Shown here one piece after another: positions 1 through 10,005 of a stretch of DNA of 64,000 nucleotides (positions within the stretch are counted from its first letter, which is position 1; every line of letters starts with the position of its first letter). The stretch is from Crithidia sp. LVH-60A. Taxonomy: Eukaryota > Euglenozoa > Kinetoplastea > Trypanosomatida > Trypanosomatidae. The notes beneath the pieces are model-generated. The model was given only the letters and a program-made list of their open reading frames with translations. It was not told the DNA's origin and ran no database searches. Made by a program: the position numbers and the translations under genes. The stretch is taken from positions 1,020,001-1,084,000 of the forward strand of contig CP119644.1 in assembly GCA_030078075.1 (NCBI GenBank), written 5' to 3'.

Positions 1-1243
1 CCGCCCCTGCAGGCAGCGACGGCGACTCCGAATCCGCGGCGAGGAGGAAGTCACGGTTCTCCAGCGTTGTCTCGCCCTCCTCATCGGCGACGGTTGTTGC
101 CGTCGCGGTGGTCAGGTGCGACGTGGCGGAGTTCGTCAGCCGTTGCACAGACCGCGGTCCGGGGAAGCGGGCCGTCGCGGTGCTCGGCGACGTCAGTGGC
201 GAAAACGCGAGCGGGGTCTCGGAGTCGCCGCGGGGGTGGAAGGCACGGGGTGACTGTGTGCTGCGACGCACCTCCGTGTGCTCCGCCGCCACCGTCTGGT
301 TGTTGAAGGCCGGCGACGCAACCGACGACGGCGGCAGCGACGTGCGTGTCTCGTCACCCGCCATCAGCGGTGCCGCGTCGCGCTCGAAGGAGTTGGCAGA
401 CGCCAGCATCGACCCGGCGGAGAGCCGCGGCACCGACATGCGAGGGAAGGAAATGCTGCGGCGGGACAGGCCTGGCGAGGAGATCGACATGAAGGGCGTC
501 ACGCTGCCGCCGTAGTCGGTGTCGAACTGAATGGCGTGCACGGAGGGGCCTGAGAGGCGGCGCGGCGCACCGGTGGACGGCTCTGGCGGCAGGTCCTCTG
601 GCACGTCTGCCGCCAGCACCGTCCCACCCATCGAGGCAGTCGTCACGTTGAAGCGGGAGGCGGCCTCCCGCGTCTGAAAGCGCTCGAGCGCCGCGCCGAA
701 GAGCCCCTGCGGGTGCCACGAGACGGAGCGCTGCTCATGCCCGACGTTCGGCTTGGAGTCCAACGCACTGAGACCGCCGCCGTCCTCGAAGTCGGCAAAG
801 CGTACGGCGGCGACGCTGCGCTTGCGAGGGGACATCTTCGTCATGAGGGGCGACATCTCATCCCTCGATAAAGCGTCGTTTGCCTCGGGGCCGTGGAAGG
901 CGCGCTCCGACTCCACCAGGTAGAACTGCCGCACCACACCCGGCGAGACCTGCGAGAAGGTCAAGTTTGACGTGTCGCAGCCGCCGTCCCACGAGTTGAA
1001 GGTGGCTCCAGGGCCACCGCCACGGTTGCTCGCCAGGGAAAGGTTGTTGCCCATCCCGATCGGTGGCGGGGGTGAGGTGCGGATGTGGTTCGAGACCGTG
1101 ACGCTCGTCGGGGCGGTGAGAGAGGTGCCAGAGCTCGGGTTGCTGAGGGGGCCGCCGCCGTGGACGTTGGTGGCTGGGACGACGATGGTCGAGAGCTGCA
1201 CCCCCGGCGGTGCCGGCGACGACGAAATGCGGTGCGCCTCCAT
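1..1243 (-). CDS. hypothetical Ser/Pro-rich protein, 3' end beyond window
   Basis: An open frame of 414 codons runs from an ATG at 1243 off the left edge without a stop. I do not recognise a domain. The protein is rich in Ser, Pro, Thr and Gly and looks largely disordered, with short basic patches next to serines (MSPRKRS about residue 135; RRLSGPS; RRSISFP) that resemble phosphorylation or docking sites. A CT-rich tract on the minus strand (about 1278-1298) is followed by GCAG at 1250-1253, which would place the spliced-leader acceptor only a few bases upstream of this ATG and supports the start. Function is unknown; the C-terminal part, which could carry the defining domain, is not in the window. 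Confidence 0.75.
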   Translation of the reverse strand, partial: MEAHRISSSPAPPGVQLSTIVVPATNVHGGGPLSNPSSGTSLTAPTSVTVSNHIRTSPPPPIGMGNNLSLASNRGGGPGATFNSWDGGCDTSNLTFSQVSPGVVRQFYLVESERAFHGPEANDALSRDEMSPLMTKMSPRKRSVAAVRFADFEDGGGLSALDSKPNVGHEQRSVSWHPQGLFGAALERFQTREAASRFNVTTASMGGTVLAADVPEDLPPEPSTGAPRRLSGPSVHAIQFDTDYGGSVTPFMSISSPGLSRRSISFPRMSVPRLSAGSMLASANSFERDAAPLMAGDETRTSLPPSSVASPAFNNQTVAAEHTEVRRSTQSPRAFHPRGDSETPLAFSPLTSPSTATARFPGPRSVQRLTNSATSHLTTATATTVADEEGETTLENRDFLLAADSESPSLPAGA

Positions 1244-2119
1244 CAGTGACTGCAGTGAACGCAAAGAAAGCACGACGAATGGGAAGAGAGAGAGAGGGTT
1301 TGCGGTGTCTGGTGTTCTCCTCTTGGCGTGTGTGCTTGTGTACGTGTGTGCGGTTCAGTCCGTATCGCACTTGCGCTTTCCTACGCACCGCTTTCGTAGG
1401 CGGAAGGTTTGGCGAGGAAAGCGTACAATCACAGATGGTGCTTTAAGGGGAAAAAAGGGAAAGATGTTCAGCTTCCAAAATACATGTATCAATGTCGTGC
1501 AATTGGTGTCAAGGTTGAAAACGTGGAGAGAGAACAAAAAAGTGTGTTGTATTTCCTTTTAGCCAGTGAGAGAGAAGGAGAAGAGAAGCCAAGAACTTAA
1601 ACACACACACAAGGCAAAAGTGGAACCCCGCCACACAAGCGAGAAGAAAAGTGTGGCTCTTACGAGAAGCACTCTTCGAAAAAAAAAAAATAGTCGATAG
1701 CGCACAGACAAAGAAGCAAGAGTGGGGAGAGAGGAGACGCGAGCGTGAAGATGCAAAACAAAGAAATCGTCCCGTACGATGGCGTCAATGAGCACCAAAA
1801 AATATTCGGGTAACACCTGCGACGTCGGCGACACAGTTCCGCGGCATTAGTACAACTCGTTCATGATAATCACTACTTTCTCTTAGCGCGAGACTAAGCT
1901 CTCCAATGATATTCCCCTCAACTGTTTTGCATAGCACTATTTTTTCCGCCTTTTCAGCTCCTCGATGGAAGCCGCGAGTGCCAAAACAGCCGCATCCACG
2001 CCATGTGAAGAATAGAAAGAACAGCAATAGAAAAAAAAACGACTGTGCAATTTAACACACTCTTGGCAAGGAGCTCTCCTGCTGAGTGTGTGAAACCAAC
2101 AAGAACACAAACCGGCGTC
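1244..2119. other. intergenic spacer, no gene seen
   Basis: AT-rich spacer between two minus-strand genes. It holds polypurine tracts (polypyrimidine on the transcribed strand), including the tract at 1278-1298 that serves the gene at 1-1243, and an A10 run near 1680. Short open frames here are low-complexity Phe/Leu/Ser/Cys translations of pyrimidine tracts. I see no RNA gene. Confidence 0.6.
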
Positions 2120-2965
2120 TCAATCCATTCCCGCACGCATGTTGTAGTACCTCTGCACCGGCTTCTGCGGGAGGTAGCAGTCCATCACCGAGCCTAAGAA
2201 AGCCACCGCAACGCCGTCCCAGAAAGTGGGGCTGCGATGAATGAGCTTCGTTGTGGCCATCGCACCACCGCTCCCGCTCCCGCTGCTACTAGTGTTCTTC
2301 GTGCCGTGTGCATGAAGCAACGCCTGCAAACTAGAGGGAGATCTCGACGCCTCTGCCGCCGCCGGCGCTGTAGGCAAGTCAATCTTGGCTGCTGACGGCT
2401 TCTGCAAGTCGGCCATCGCAGCCACCTTCGACGACAGCGGAGAAACTGGTGCGGGCTGCGTCGGCATCGACGCCTCCTCAATCGCAGTCAACAGCGCCTG
2501 GGCCCGTGGGTTGTCTTTCGTCTCGCACGCCTCCAGCAACAGCGCAAACTCCCTGTCGTCCTTGTAGAACTCCCTGCACCGACCGGTGGCCAGGCAGCAC
2601 TTAATGCACTTCATGGTCGAGGTCGCGGCGAGCGCCACGCAGCCAACGGTCAACATCGGCTGCGTACGCAGGCCACGCAGGATGGTCCACGGCGAAAAAC
2701 GGTGGTTGCGCTGGCCGCGGCGGAGACCGGCCACGAAGTCGACCTCGCGTTGATCGGCGCGGAGAAGAGAAAAGGTGTAGTAGCAGAGAGAGGCCGCGCA
2801 GAGGGAGCCGACGCCGGCGCCGAGAGCCGCCCCGCGGTAGTAGTCGGGGCCGAAGGCGCACACCACATCGTCGTCGTCGGCCTGCTGGCGGAGGGCGGCG
2901 CTGTCGGGCCGGCGCAGAAGCGGCAGCAGACTCGACGGTGACGGCGAGGGAGAGGCAGCGGCCAT
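2120..2965 (-). CDS. hypothetical membrane protein
   Basis: A 281-residue protein I cannot name. After an N-terminal Ser/Pro-rich stretch it has a Gly/Ala-rich hydrophobic segment (about residues 48-68), a second one (about 105-122, followed by a Cys-rich KCIKCCLATGRC stretch) and a third near the C-terminus (FWDGVAVAFLGSVMDCY). The middle third is low-complexity Ala/Ser/Pro. This layout suggests an organellar membrane protein, but targeting is not clear. I start at 2965: an upstream extension in the same frame only translates the CA microsatellite of the 5' UTR as repeated His-Thr. A pyrimidine tract at about 3054-3072 with AG at about 3040 fits a 5' UTR of roughly 75 bases. Confidence 0.75.
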   Translation of the reverse strand: MAAASPSPSPSSLLPLLRRPDSAALRQQADDDDVVCAFGPDYYRGAALGAGVGSLCAASLCYYTFSLLRADQREVDFVAGLRRGQRNHRFSPWTILRGLRTQPMLTVGCVALAATSTMKCIKCCLATGRCREFYKDDREFALLLEACETKDNPRAQALLTAIEEASMPTQPAPVSPLSSKVAAMADLQKPSAAKIDLPTAPAAAEASRSPSSLQALLHAHGTKNTSSSGSGSGGAMATTKLIHRSPTFWDGVAVAFLGSVMDCYLPQKPVQRYYNMRAGMD

Positions 2966-3382
2966 CTGGGTTAACTCTGTGTGTGTGTGTGTGTGTGTGT
3001 TGTGGTGAAGTTGTGCGCAGATGAGCGTAATCAACAGCTTCCATTGCAAGTTGAAGCGAAGGGAAAAAGTGGTCCAATGAGAGTGACGAAATACAAGAGC
3101 GGATCGACAAGGCACAGACGTGTAGGATCCTGCACGTCACATGCTGAAGTCGCAGTGGGTTCTCTGAGAGGTCTCGCCACAGGATTGTGGCGCTCCAGTG
3201 TAGAAAACACACACACAAGGAGCAGAATGACACGCGGTCACGATTGGTCAAAAGAAGATGTGAGCGGAAAAGAATACGACAAGAGCACACACACGGTCAC
3301 ACAAACACAAACCAAAGAGGAAACAACAGTGAGGCGTCTTTCACAAACGCAAGCCGAATAAAAATTATACATTTGTACACCG
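2966..3382. other. intergenic spacer with (GT)n microsatellite
   Basis: It contains the 5' UTR of the gene at 2120-2965, a (GT)n run at about 2978-3003, a polypyrimidine tract on the minus strand at about 3054-3072, and the 3' UTR of the upstream GPI mannosyltransferase gene. No further gene is seen. Confidence 0.6.
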
Positions 3383-5287
3383 TCAATTCTCATCGCGAAC
3401 CCACAACTCAATCACGCGGTCCTCATTCGGCTCAAAGCTGTGCGGCGCGTGAGCCACAATCTTGTCGAGACGGTAGCCCTTTGGCCGCAGCAGGTCCTCC
3501 TCCACAACCCGCGCGGTGTTGTGAAACAACACGAGACCGTCGGGCAGCTCAGGCGACGTCTCTACCGGCGGCATCAGGCGCTCCATCTCGCGCCACCAGA
3601 CGGCTTCAGAGAGGCGCCCCTCGCCCTCTTGCCCCGTCGTGGCGGCGTAGGAGAGGGGGCTGCGCACACGCAGAAAGCGCCACAGCGCGTAGGGCCCTGG
3701 TTGCTCGTTGAACAGGCGGTCCTGCGTCACCTCCCTCTCCAGCGTCTGTGGGTTGAGAACCATCGGGCAGTCCACGTAGCCCAGCACGTCCACCTTGCCG
3801 TGCACGTGTGAGTAGCCCGGCGTCGCGTAGCAGTGCGTGAGCACCTCCAGGTGGCGAAAGTGGCGCTGCCCATTCCGCACTTCTCGCATTACTGTCGGCC
3901 CTCCGCGACGGTAACCGTACAAGACGAAGAGCAGCAGAATTGCGTTAACACACCAGAACAGGTTGAAGAGACGTCGAACAACCGAAGCGCGCGGCACCCG
4001 CAGTCCGTAGCGGTGCACCCGTCGCACAGATGGCGAGGCCACTGTCGTGCACCCAATCACCACCACGACACAAGAGAAGAGGAGCACCAGCGGAAGGAGG
4101 AGGTAGACGAAGCGCATTTCCTTGTGCGCCACCGCGCTGTGGCACAGCAGGGCGACCAACATGACAATCATCCACCGCCGCAGCTCGCGTTGCACGGATC
4201 GCGGGCGTGAGCGAGAGACACTCATGGAGCTACTCATTCCGCCAACACCAACACTACCACTGCTGCTAAGAGCCGACGCGCGTGACGCGGCGTCTCCTCC
4301 TGCGCCTTCCTCCGGTGGGAGGCGACTCCACGCACTCGGCATCCACAGCAGGAAAACCGAGAAGGGTGCGGCAAGAAGCGGGAGGACGGCGGCGTACCAG
4401 TAGCCCGGGTGCACCCCGTAGTACCGGCTCACATCCATCACAATGTTGAACTTCAGGAAGCGCACCGGAGTGACGACCAGCCGCCCATAAAAGATGTAGT
4501 CCACGAGACAGGTGACGCCACCGAAGCCAATCACCATGCCCACCGTGACTAAGAGAATGTAGGCCACCCCACGTGTCAGACCCTTGCGGCGGCAGATCTG
4601 GTACGTGTGCAACGCAAAGACGGGCACGAGGGCAAAGACGGCTGTCACCCGCACCGCGCAGGCCACGCCGGCCCAGAAGAGAAAGCCCTGGTAGGTTTGG
4701 TGGTGGAGAGCAAGGAGGAAGAAGAGGGACTCGACCACGTTCGAGTAGCACCGCACGCCGTCGTAGTTCAAGAACCACTCCACCACCAGCATCGCCAGGG
4801 CAGCCGACGCGATAGTCGGCGTGCGCACCGTCGAGCTCGCCGGAGTTGTGGTTGGCGCGGCGTAAGCGGCCTTGCCGTCAGGAATGCCAGCGTTGCTCTT
4901 ACGCGCTTTATGCACTAAAGAGTCCAGTCGCTGCGCCAGGGCAAGGACGGCGCAGTCGTGCAGGAAGAAGAGCAGCGCCTGCACGCAGCGGGTGGAGGCC
5001 CACACCGTCATCGCGGTATCCAGCCCTGACCACTTGAGCAGAAACAGTGGGGCGGCATAAAAGAAGGGGAAGACGTAGGAGCGAATGCCTTGCTGCCACT
5101 CCCACGTCAGCTGGCCGCGTCCAAACACCATGTAGTAGGCCACCTCCTCACTCTGCCACCACTCGTCAGGCGACTCAGCCGTGAGAACGGAGAGGCACAG
5201 CACGAGGCGGTAGAGGAAGAGCGCCACGAGCAGCTTGCGGGAGCGCAGCGGCCGTGGAAAGCGGCTAAAGACGCTGAGCACGTCCAT
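3383..5287 (-). CDS. GPI10: GPI mannosyltransferase III (PIG-B / GPI10 family)
   Basis: A 634-residue polytopic ER membrane protein that should add the third mannose to the glycosylphosphatidylinositol precursor from dolichol-phosphate-mannose. The family signature is plain: a short cytosolic N-terminus, a first membrane segment (about residues 17-35), then the lumenal loop motif PDEWWQSEEVAYYMVF (residues 40-55), with the acidic pair D41-E42 expected at the active site of GT-C enzymes, followed by LTWEW and IRSYVFPF. Many further hydrophobic segments follow, and near the C-terminus HCYATPGYSHVH and VDCP resemble the lumenal block conserved in PIG-B. A low-complexity Ser insert sits around residues 335-365. 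Length matches the family. The start at 5287 lies about 10 bases downstream of a very clear splice acceptor. GPI anchors carry most trypanosomatid surface coats. Confidence 0.9.
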   Translation of the reverse strand: MDVLSVFSRFPRPLRSRKLLVALFLYRLVLCLSVLTAESPDEWWQSEEVAYYMVFGRGQLTWEWQQGIRSYVFPFFYAAPLFLLKWSGLDTAMTVWASTRCVQALLFFLHDCAVLALAQRLDSLVHKARKSNAGIPDGKAAYAAPTTTPASSTVRTPTIASAALAMLVVEWFLNYDGVRCYSNVVESLFFLLALHHQTYQGFLFWAGVACAVRVTAVFALVPVFALHTYQICRRKGLTRGVAYILLVTVGMVIGFGGVTCLVDYIFYGRLVVTPVRFLKFNIVMDVSRYYGVHPGYWYAAVLPLLAAPFSVFLLWMPSAWSRLPPEEGAGGDAASRASALSSSGSVGVGGMSSSMSVSRSRPRSVQRELRRWMIVMLVALLCHSAVAHKEMRFVYLLLPLVLLFSCVVVVIGCTTVASPSVRRVHRYGLRVPRASVVRRLFNLFWCVNAILLLFVLYGYRRGGPTVMREVRNGQRHFRHLEVLTHCYATPGYSHVHGKVDVLGYVDCPMVLNPQTLEREVTQDRLFNEQPGPYALWRFLRVRSPLSYAATTGQEGEGRLSEAVWWREMERLMPPVETSPELPDGLVLFHNTARVVEEDLLRPKGYRLDKIVAHAPHSFEPNEDRVIELWVRDEN

Positions 5288-6359
5288 TTGTTAAAACTAA
5301 GAAAAATGAGAGAGGCAAACTTTTAACTTGTATGGGAACGTTGTGAGGATGAGCTGTTTGCCTGAGCGTCACAAAGGGCAGGTCAACCGACACTTACACA
5401 CACACGCAAGCTACAATTTTTTAAAAATTTTTTTCTCGAAGGTGGAAACCAGCAGTGATGGCATTCCACTGTGTCGAAAGAGAAGCACGGAAGAGACAGA
5501 TTGCCGCAATTCTCTTAGGTGGCGGCGATTGGTGAGCGCTGTACTCCTGGCTTTCCCTACTTCCTCTATCTGCCGTGTGAATTTGGCTGTGTGTGTGTTG
5601 TGGTAAGTTTAGATTGCAGTGAAGCAACCAAAGTAATACATTGCGGCACGTATGACAACAATGCATCCCCCAATAATGGAAACAAAAAAGAAAAGACAAG
5701 AGAGAGGCGATAGTGAAAGACAAACTGTTGAACGTAGAATAAAAGACTTCTTCGCGGCATGTGGCACGCGCGCAGCTTTACCAGCACATGTATCGTCCAC
5801 AACACGAAGATACACATTCGCACGCCTTGTACCCCACGACAAAATAGACAAGAAGACCTCGCTACGAAGCACGATGCGACAATTCAAAACACTGAAGTGA
5901 GAACAACTTTTGTTCTTGAAGGGCCATCGTCAACGGAGTATGAAAAAAAATATATATGACCAGTTCGCAACAACGGGACTGACACACAAGACAAAAACAA
6001 CAGCACGCAAGAATCCACTAACGTAGGTAGAGAGTGCAGACGAGGTGGACAGCCACGCTGAGAAGACATCGACGTGCTGGCCTCCTCGTCTGCTCCACTC
6101 TTCTGCAACGTACTACACTATGGCTACGAGAAAAAAAAAAAGCGAGACAAGAGGTAAAAGATACCTAGCAGATACTATAAAGAAAAAAAAACGCGCGCTT
6201 CTGCACCGCAAAAGAGAAAAAGAAGCACGTGTTCAAACACAAGTGCAGAAGTTCTACTTCAATCAGAAGAGAGGAGAGAAGCTGTGGGGGTATAAAACCA
6301 GCGGAGCTCCTTGCACCACACATAGACACACTCACACACATCGTGACTTACTAAATGGC
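5288..6359. other. intergenic spacer, no gene seen
   Basis: AT-rich spacer. Apart from the acceptor at 5297-5316 it holds an A/T palindromic stretch at about 5416-5434, several A8-A10 runs and scattered pyrimidine tracts. The plus-strand ORFs starting in this spacer lack any protein-like composition. No RNA gene is seen. Confidence 0.6.
5297..5316 (-). promoter_or_regulatory. spliced-leader acceptor of the GPI10 gene
   Basis: On the minus strand a tract of pyrimidines (GCCTCTCTCATTTTTCTT) ends in AG at 5298-5297, only about 10 bases before the ATG at 5287. This is the usual trypanosomatid trans-splice acceptor layout, and it decides the start codon. Confidence 0.7.
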
Positions 6360-6782
6360 TTAGAACGGGTGCACGCGGACCACATCCACGGCGCCGCTGC
6401 CATCTTCGACACCACGCCGCGTCATACTCTTCGCCTTCCAGATGCGGTGGTAGTGGTACGCCATGTCGTGCCCGTAGCCCTGCGGGTCGCTGTAGACGGC
6501 CATCATGTCGTTCGCCCACCGCTGAAATTCCGGCACATACTCGTAGCTGCACTGCTGCGTCAGGTGGCTGAGCTCCTCCTTGCGGTTCAGCGGATTGGGG
6601 TGCATCGTCTTCTTGGTGCTCTCTGCCCGCTCCGCCTTGGACTCCGCGACGGTGCGGTTCGTGTAGTGCTTCTGGATGCGGTTTTCTACAATGCCTTTGG
6701 CGGCGACAATGGTGCGGAGCGACACGAAGGCAGCCGTTGGCTTGGCGCACGACGCCGCCACAGTGCACGTCGCACGACGCAT
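6360..6782 (-). CDS. hypothetical protein, probable mitochondrial
   Basis: A 140-residue protein, not recognised. The N-terminus (MRRATCTVAASCAKPTAAFV) is basic, Ala/Ser/Thr-rich and without acidic residues, typical of a mitochondrial presequence. The rest is hydrophilic, with an aromatic-rich C-terminal half (QRWANDMMAVYSDPQGYGHD and HYHRIWKAKS). There is no membrane segment. It could be a lineage-specific subunit of a respiratory or ribosomal complex; that is inference from size and targeting only. The frame is GC-rich against AT-rich flanks on both sides, which supports it being coding. Confidence 0.75.
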   Translation of the reverse strand: MRRATCTVAASCAKPTAAFVSLRTIVAAKGIVENRIQKHYTNRTVAESKAERAESTKKTMHPNPLNRKEELSHLTQQCSYEYVPEFQRWANDMMAVYSDPQGYGHDMAYHYHRIWKAKSMTRRGVEDGSGAVDVVRVHPF

Positions 6783-7523
6783 GACTCCTTTTTTGATTCA
6801 CAAACGAAGGAGACTCTTGAAAAGAAGAAACGGTGCTGCCCCAGTCAAAAAATGAGAGGGCAGCAGCGCAGTGAGAAAAGAACTTTTTCTTTTTTGGCTT
6901 TAAAGAAAAATGTGCTGCAGGGAAAAGGACAGATGTTAAAAGCGATATCGAGTTGGGTGTGGAAGAGAAGAAAAAAAAAAGAGGGAGAAGAAGAGAAAGT
7001 TTCAGTGAGGCACTGCGAGAGGAGGTTGCGCATGGTGATCTTGAGTGCCATCTCAGCAAAGACGCCGCAACTCAGTGGTGTCAGTTGGTAGACAAATATT
7101 ATGAAGGCGGCACCTTCGCAGTAGGCATAAAGTGTATTGCGTTCCCGCGTCTTTGTGAGCGTGCCACGAATGACAATCACTCCACACTCTGCTCGTTCTA
7201 GCCTCCTCTTTTCCCGTTTTAAAGTTTTTATGAGAAGTGACGAAACCTTGGTAAGAATAGGAGCGAGAAACACACCGACAAATTCACCGCCTGCCTCGTC
7301 TTTTTTCACTTGTAAAACGCGCTGCTGAAGAGACGAAAAGTCACCACCAACGAAGAGAGGAGCTCGAAGACGAGAAGCGAGGAAAGCTCAGCGGCGCAAC
7401 ATCATCGCTGCAACAAGAAAAAAACAAAAACTATCCCGACAACAGAGGAGCAAAGAAGCAAAGAAGCATGCACCATACGCTGCTACTCGCATCATGCGGC
7501 GTCTCGCCCCGCCAAGGTGTAGC
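6783..7523. other. intergenic spacer, no gene seen
   Basis: AT-rich, with many purine runs on the given strand. A 154-codon minus-strand frame at 6845-7309 begins only with GTG and has pyrimidine-tract composition, so I do not call it. Confidence 0.55.
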
Positions 7524-8543
7524 TCACGACGCCTGCGTTGACTTCGCCGCAGCAGCAGCCTTCTCTGCTTCCACGACGCACTGTGGCCGGTAATCAAGCA
7601 GCAGGAAGCCCGACATGAGCAGCTTCTGCATCCCTGGCGGGTGCACCGTGCGCCTCTGTGTCGTGTGGTCGCGCGAGTACAGCTCGTGCCCACGTGCGCT
7701 ATCAATGGCGAAGTCCAAGAGCTCCACCCACCGTGGGTCGCTGAAGGAGATGACCTGTGGGGCGTTCGCCGGCTCCTCCGACGCACCCAAGAGAGGCGCG
7801 CCGTCCAAGATGTACTCATTCTCCAACGACTGCTGTACAGTCTGGCGCATATCGCTGAGTGTCAGGGCCTGGCTCTGATCCCGTGTGAACCAGTAGAAGG
7901 TCGAGCACTGCTCTACCTCGTCCTTGTGGAGTGCGGCCAGCTTCTGCAGCTGCCTCAAGGTGGGGAGCACCGCCGTGCTGGGCCGAATCACCCGCGGCAG
8001 GCTGCGGAAGCCTTGCGCCAACTTGCTATCACCGACACTATCATTGAGATGCGCTGTGCTGGAGAGGGTGACGTCGAGGTTCACCAACGGTACTGCGGGG
8101 CGGCCGTCGGCGTAGAAGGTGCCGAATGCCGCGCCATCTGCGTGTGCCAACACTGCCAAGACGGTAGGTATCTGCTGTCTGGCGTCCGTCGTTGCTGCCG
8201 TGTCGCCTGCTGTGGGACGGAGAGCCGTGATGCAGCTGAGGTAGCTCTCCACCGTGACGCCCAGCGATCCGTCCCCGCCGCGGATGCTTGACGGGTGGGG
8301 AAGGCAGAAGAGCGGGAGGTAGACGCCCTTCACCTTCTGCAGGTGGTCGAGGACGAGGACGCGGCTGCCGCCGTTGCCAGAGACGGACTGTCGCAGGAGA
8401 CGATCACCGGGCTTCAGGTAGGAGGAAAATACAGAGTAGACGTTGTCGGGGGTGATTGCACACTTGTGCTTCGTCTGAAAGTGCTTCATGTTGAAGAACG
8501 CGACGGCGCTCCGCGGGAAGCACAGGCGTGACCGGTTCAGCAT
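7524..8543 (-). CDS. hypothetical protein, possibly mitochondrial
   Basis: A 339-residue protein starting at an ATG at 8543. The N-terminus MLNRSRLCFPRSAVAFFNMK is basic and hydrophobic without acids and could be a mitochondrial presequence. No family is recognised. The body is globular in composition, without long membrane segments or low complexity apart from an Ala/Lys tail (AEKAAAAAKST). A minus-strand pyrimidine tract with GCAG lies directly upstream of the ATG (8546-8565), again a very short 5' UTR. A lineage-specific mitochondrial ribosome or RNA-processing factor would fit, but this is only inference. Confidence 0.8.
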   Translation of the reverse strand: MLNRSRLCFPRSAVAFFNMKHFQTKHKCAITPDNVYSVFSSYLKPGDRLLRQSVSGNGGSRVLVLDHLQKVKGVYLPLFCLPHPSSIRGGDGSLGVTVESYLSCITALRPTAGDTAATTDARQQIPTVLAVLAHADGAAFGTFYADGRPAVPLVNLDVTLSSTAHLNDSVGDSKLAQGFRSLPRVIRPSTAVLPTLRQLQKLAALHKDEVEQCSTFYWFTRDQSQALTLSDMRQTVQQSLENEYILDGAPLLGASEEPANAPQVISFSDPRWVELLDFAIDSARGHELYSRDHTTQRRTVHPPGMQKLLMSGFLLLDYRPQCVVEAEKAAAAAKSTQAS

Positions 8544-10005
8544 GGCTGCGGCGAGGAAGAGTTTCGGCGAAAAAATGTATAGAGCAAACTTTTTTTAGGC
8601 CCTCTACCTCACAGGGACAGGCTGTTTTTTTTAACAGCTATCCTAATAACTTTTTTTTTCCGGTCTCGAGAGAGAGAACAGAAAGAAAAAAGAGGATACC
8701 CAATTTTTTTTTCGTCGGCTAGATCTATGCGAAGGGCTGTAACAAATAGTAGTCTAACTTAAAGAGATGCGAGAGGACGTAGAAAAGAGGCAAGCGGTCC
8801 TTTTGAGATTCTCTTTGGAATGTATGCTTGTATTTATGTGTATGTGTATAATTGTCTGTTTGCTCTTTTTTTTCAAAAAAAAGATTTTCGATGAGTCAGG
8901 GTGAAGATGAAAGGAGATGTAGGTTTCATAAACGTTGTTAGGGTGCGGACCAGGGAAAAAAAAAAGGGCAGAGACGACGATGCTAGTCGAAAACACTTCG
9001 CCTGTCCTTCGCCTTCCAACGAAAAGAACAACACGAACCACGAAAGAACTGCTGCTCCGCCCCACACGCCTCAGCTCTAAGGCTTCTCGGCCACCATGGC
9101 AGTAGCGACAGGAAGAAGAAAGCGGCGGTCGGTGTCATACACCTTCAACAAGCGGACGCCACGATGAGCGCGCCGCACCATTCCTCGCTGTTCGAGTAGT
9201 CACACGACTTGAACCGCAAATGCATATCTTTCTTTTTTCTCGGACAGGGTCAACAGGTGCTCTTGCGCACCGCAGTCCACTTGAAAACGTACGAAGCGGA
9301 CGCTGCGTCAAACATCTACGCCGGGGAAAAAGACATGGGATCATCTGCGTTTCACACCCCGCGATGGTCACCACTCGCAGAGAACAAAATGATCACCAAC
9401 AAGCACACACACACAAGCACTCACACACGCGGAGAACGGAGGAGAAAATTAGAGTGTCAGCGAAGCAAACTGCTATTACAAAAAATAAAAAACACGTAAA
9501 GCACTTATGCAAATTAAATTAAAAAAAACGAGACAAAGAGTAGTAGTGAAGGACTGCATTGCGCATTGGAAGAAAGAGAGTGAGAGAAGAAGAGACAGCA
9601 ACGAGAAGATAAGAGAAAAAAAAAAAGACGTCTCTCAACTCTCTCACACACTCCTTATTGATATATTCGTGTGCTCTTCAACCGCGCAGTGATATTTTCC
9701 ATGTTGTCATTAATTTTTTAACTCCTTTTAACTTAAAAGTGTGTGTGTGTGTGCGCGTTATCCTGCCCTCATAAAATAGGAATAGCACCAAAAACGAAAA
9801 AAATGGTGGAATTAAGGGGGGCGTAGGTTGCGTCACTGCACAACGTGAAAGTTGGCGTGTTTCTTTTTTTTTTCTGCTTTAATTCCCCCTTTCTTTTTTA
9901 TCAAACCTGTAGTGCGCTACTTGGCGCACTTCGCCTCTTGACGACAACACCGCTACCTCTCTCTCTCGCCTTCCTTCTTTTTTTTTTTCTTTTCCAACCG
10001 TTGTT
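8544..10005. other. intergenic spacer, no gene seen
   Basis: 1.46 kb of AT-rich sequence with T and A runs, a short (GT)n run near 9739-9755 and polypyrimidine stretches near 9950-10000. It should hold the 3' UTR of the CorA-like gene and the 5' UTR of the gene at 7524-8543. No protein-like frame or tRNA-like element found. Confidence 0.55.

Noticed and set aside
6045-7091. 348-codon plus-strand frame
   Set aside because: Starts with GTG, runs through two AT-rich spacers and is antisense to the 140-residue gene; product is Lys/Arg/His-rich nonsense.
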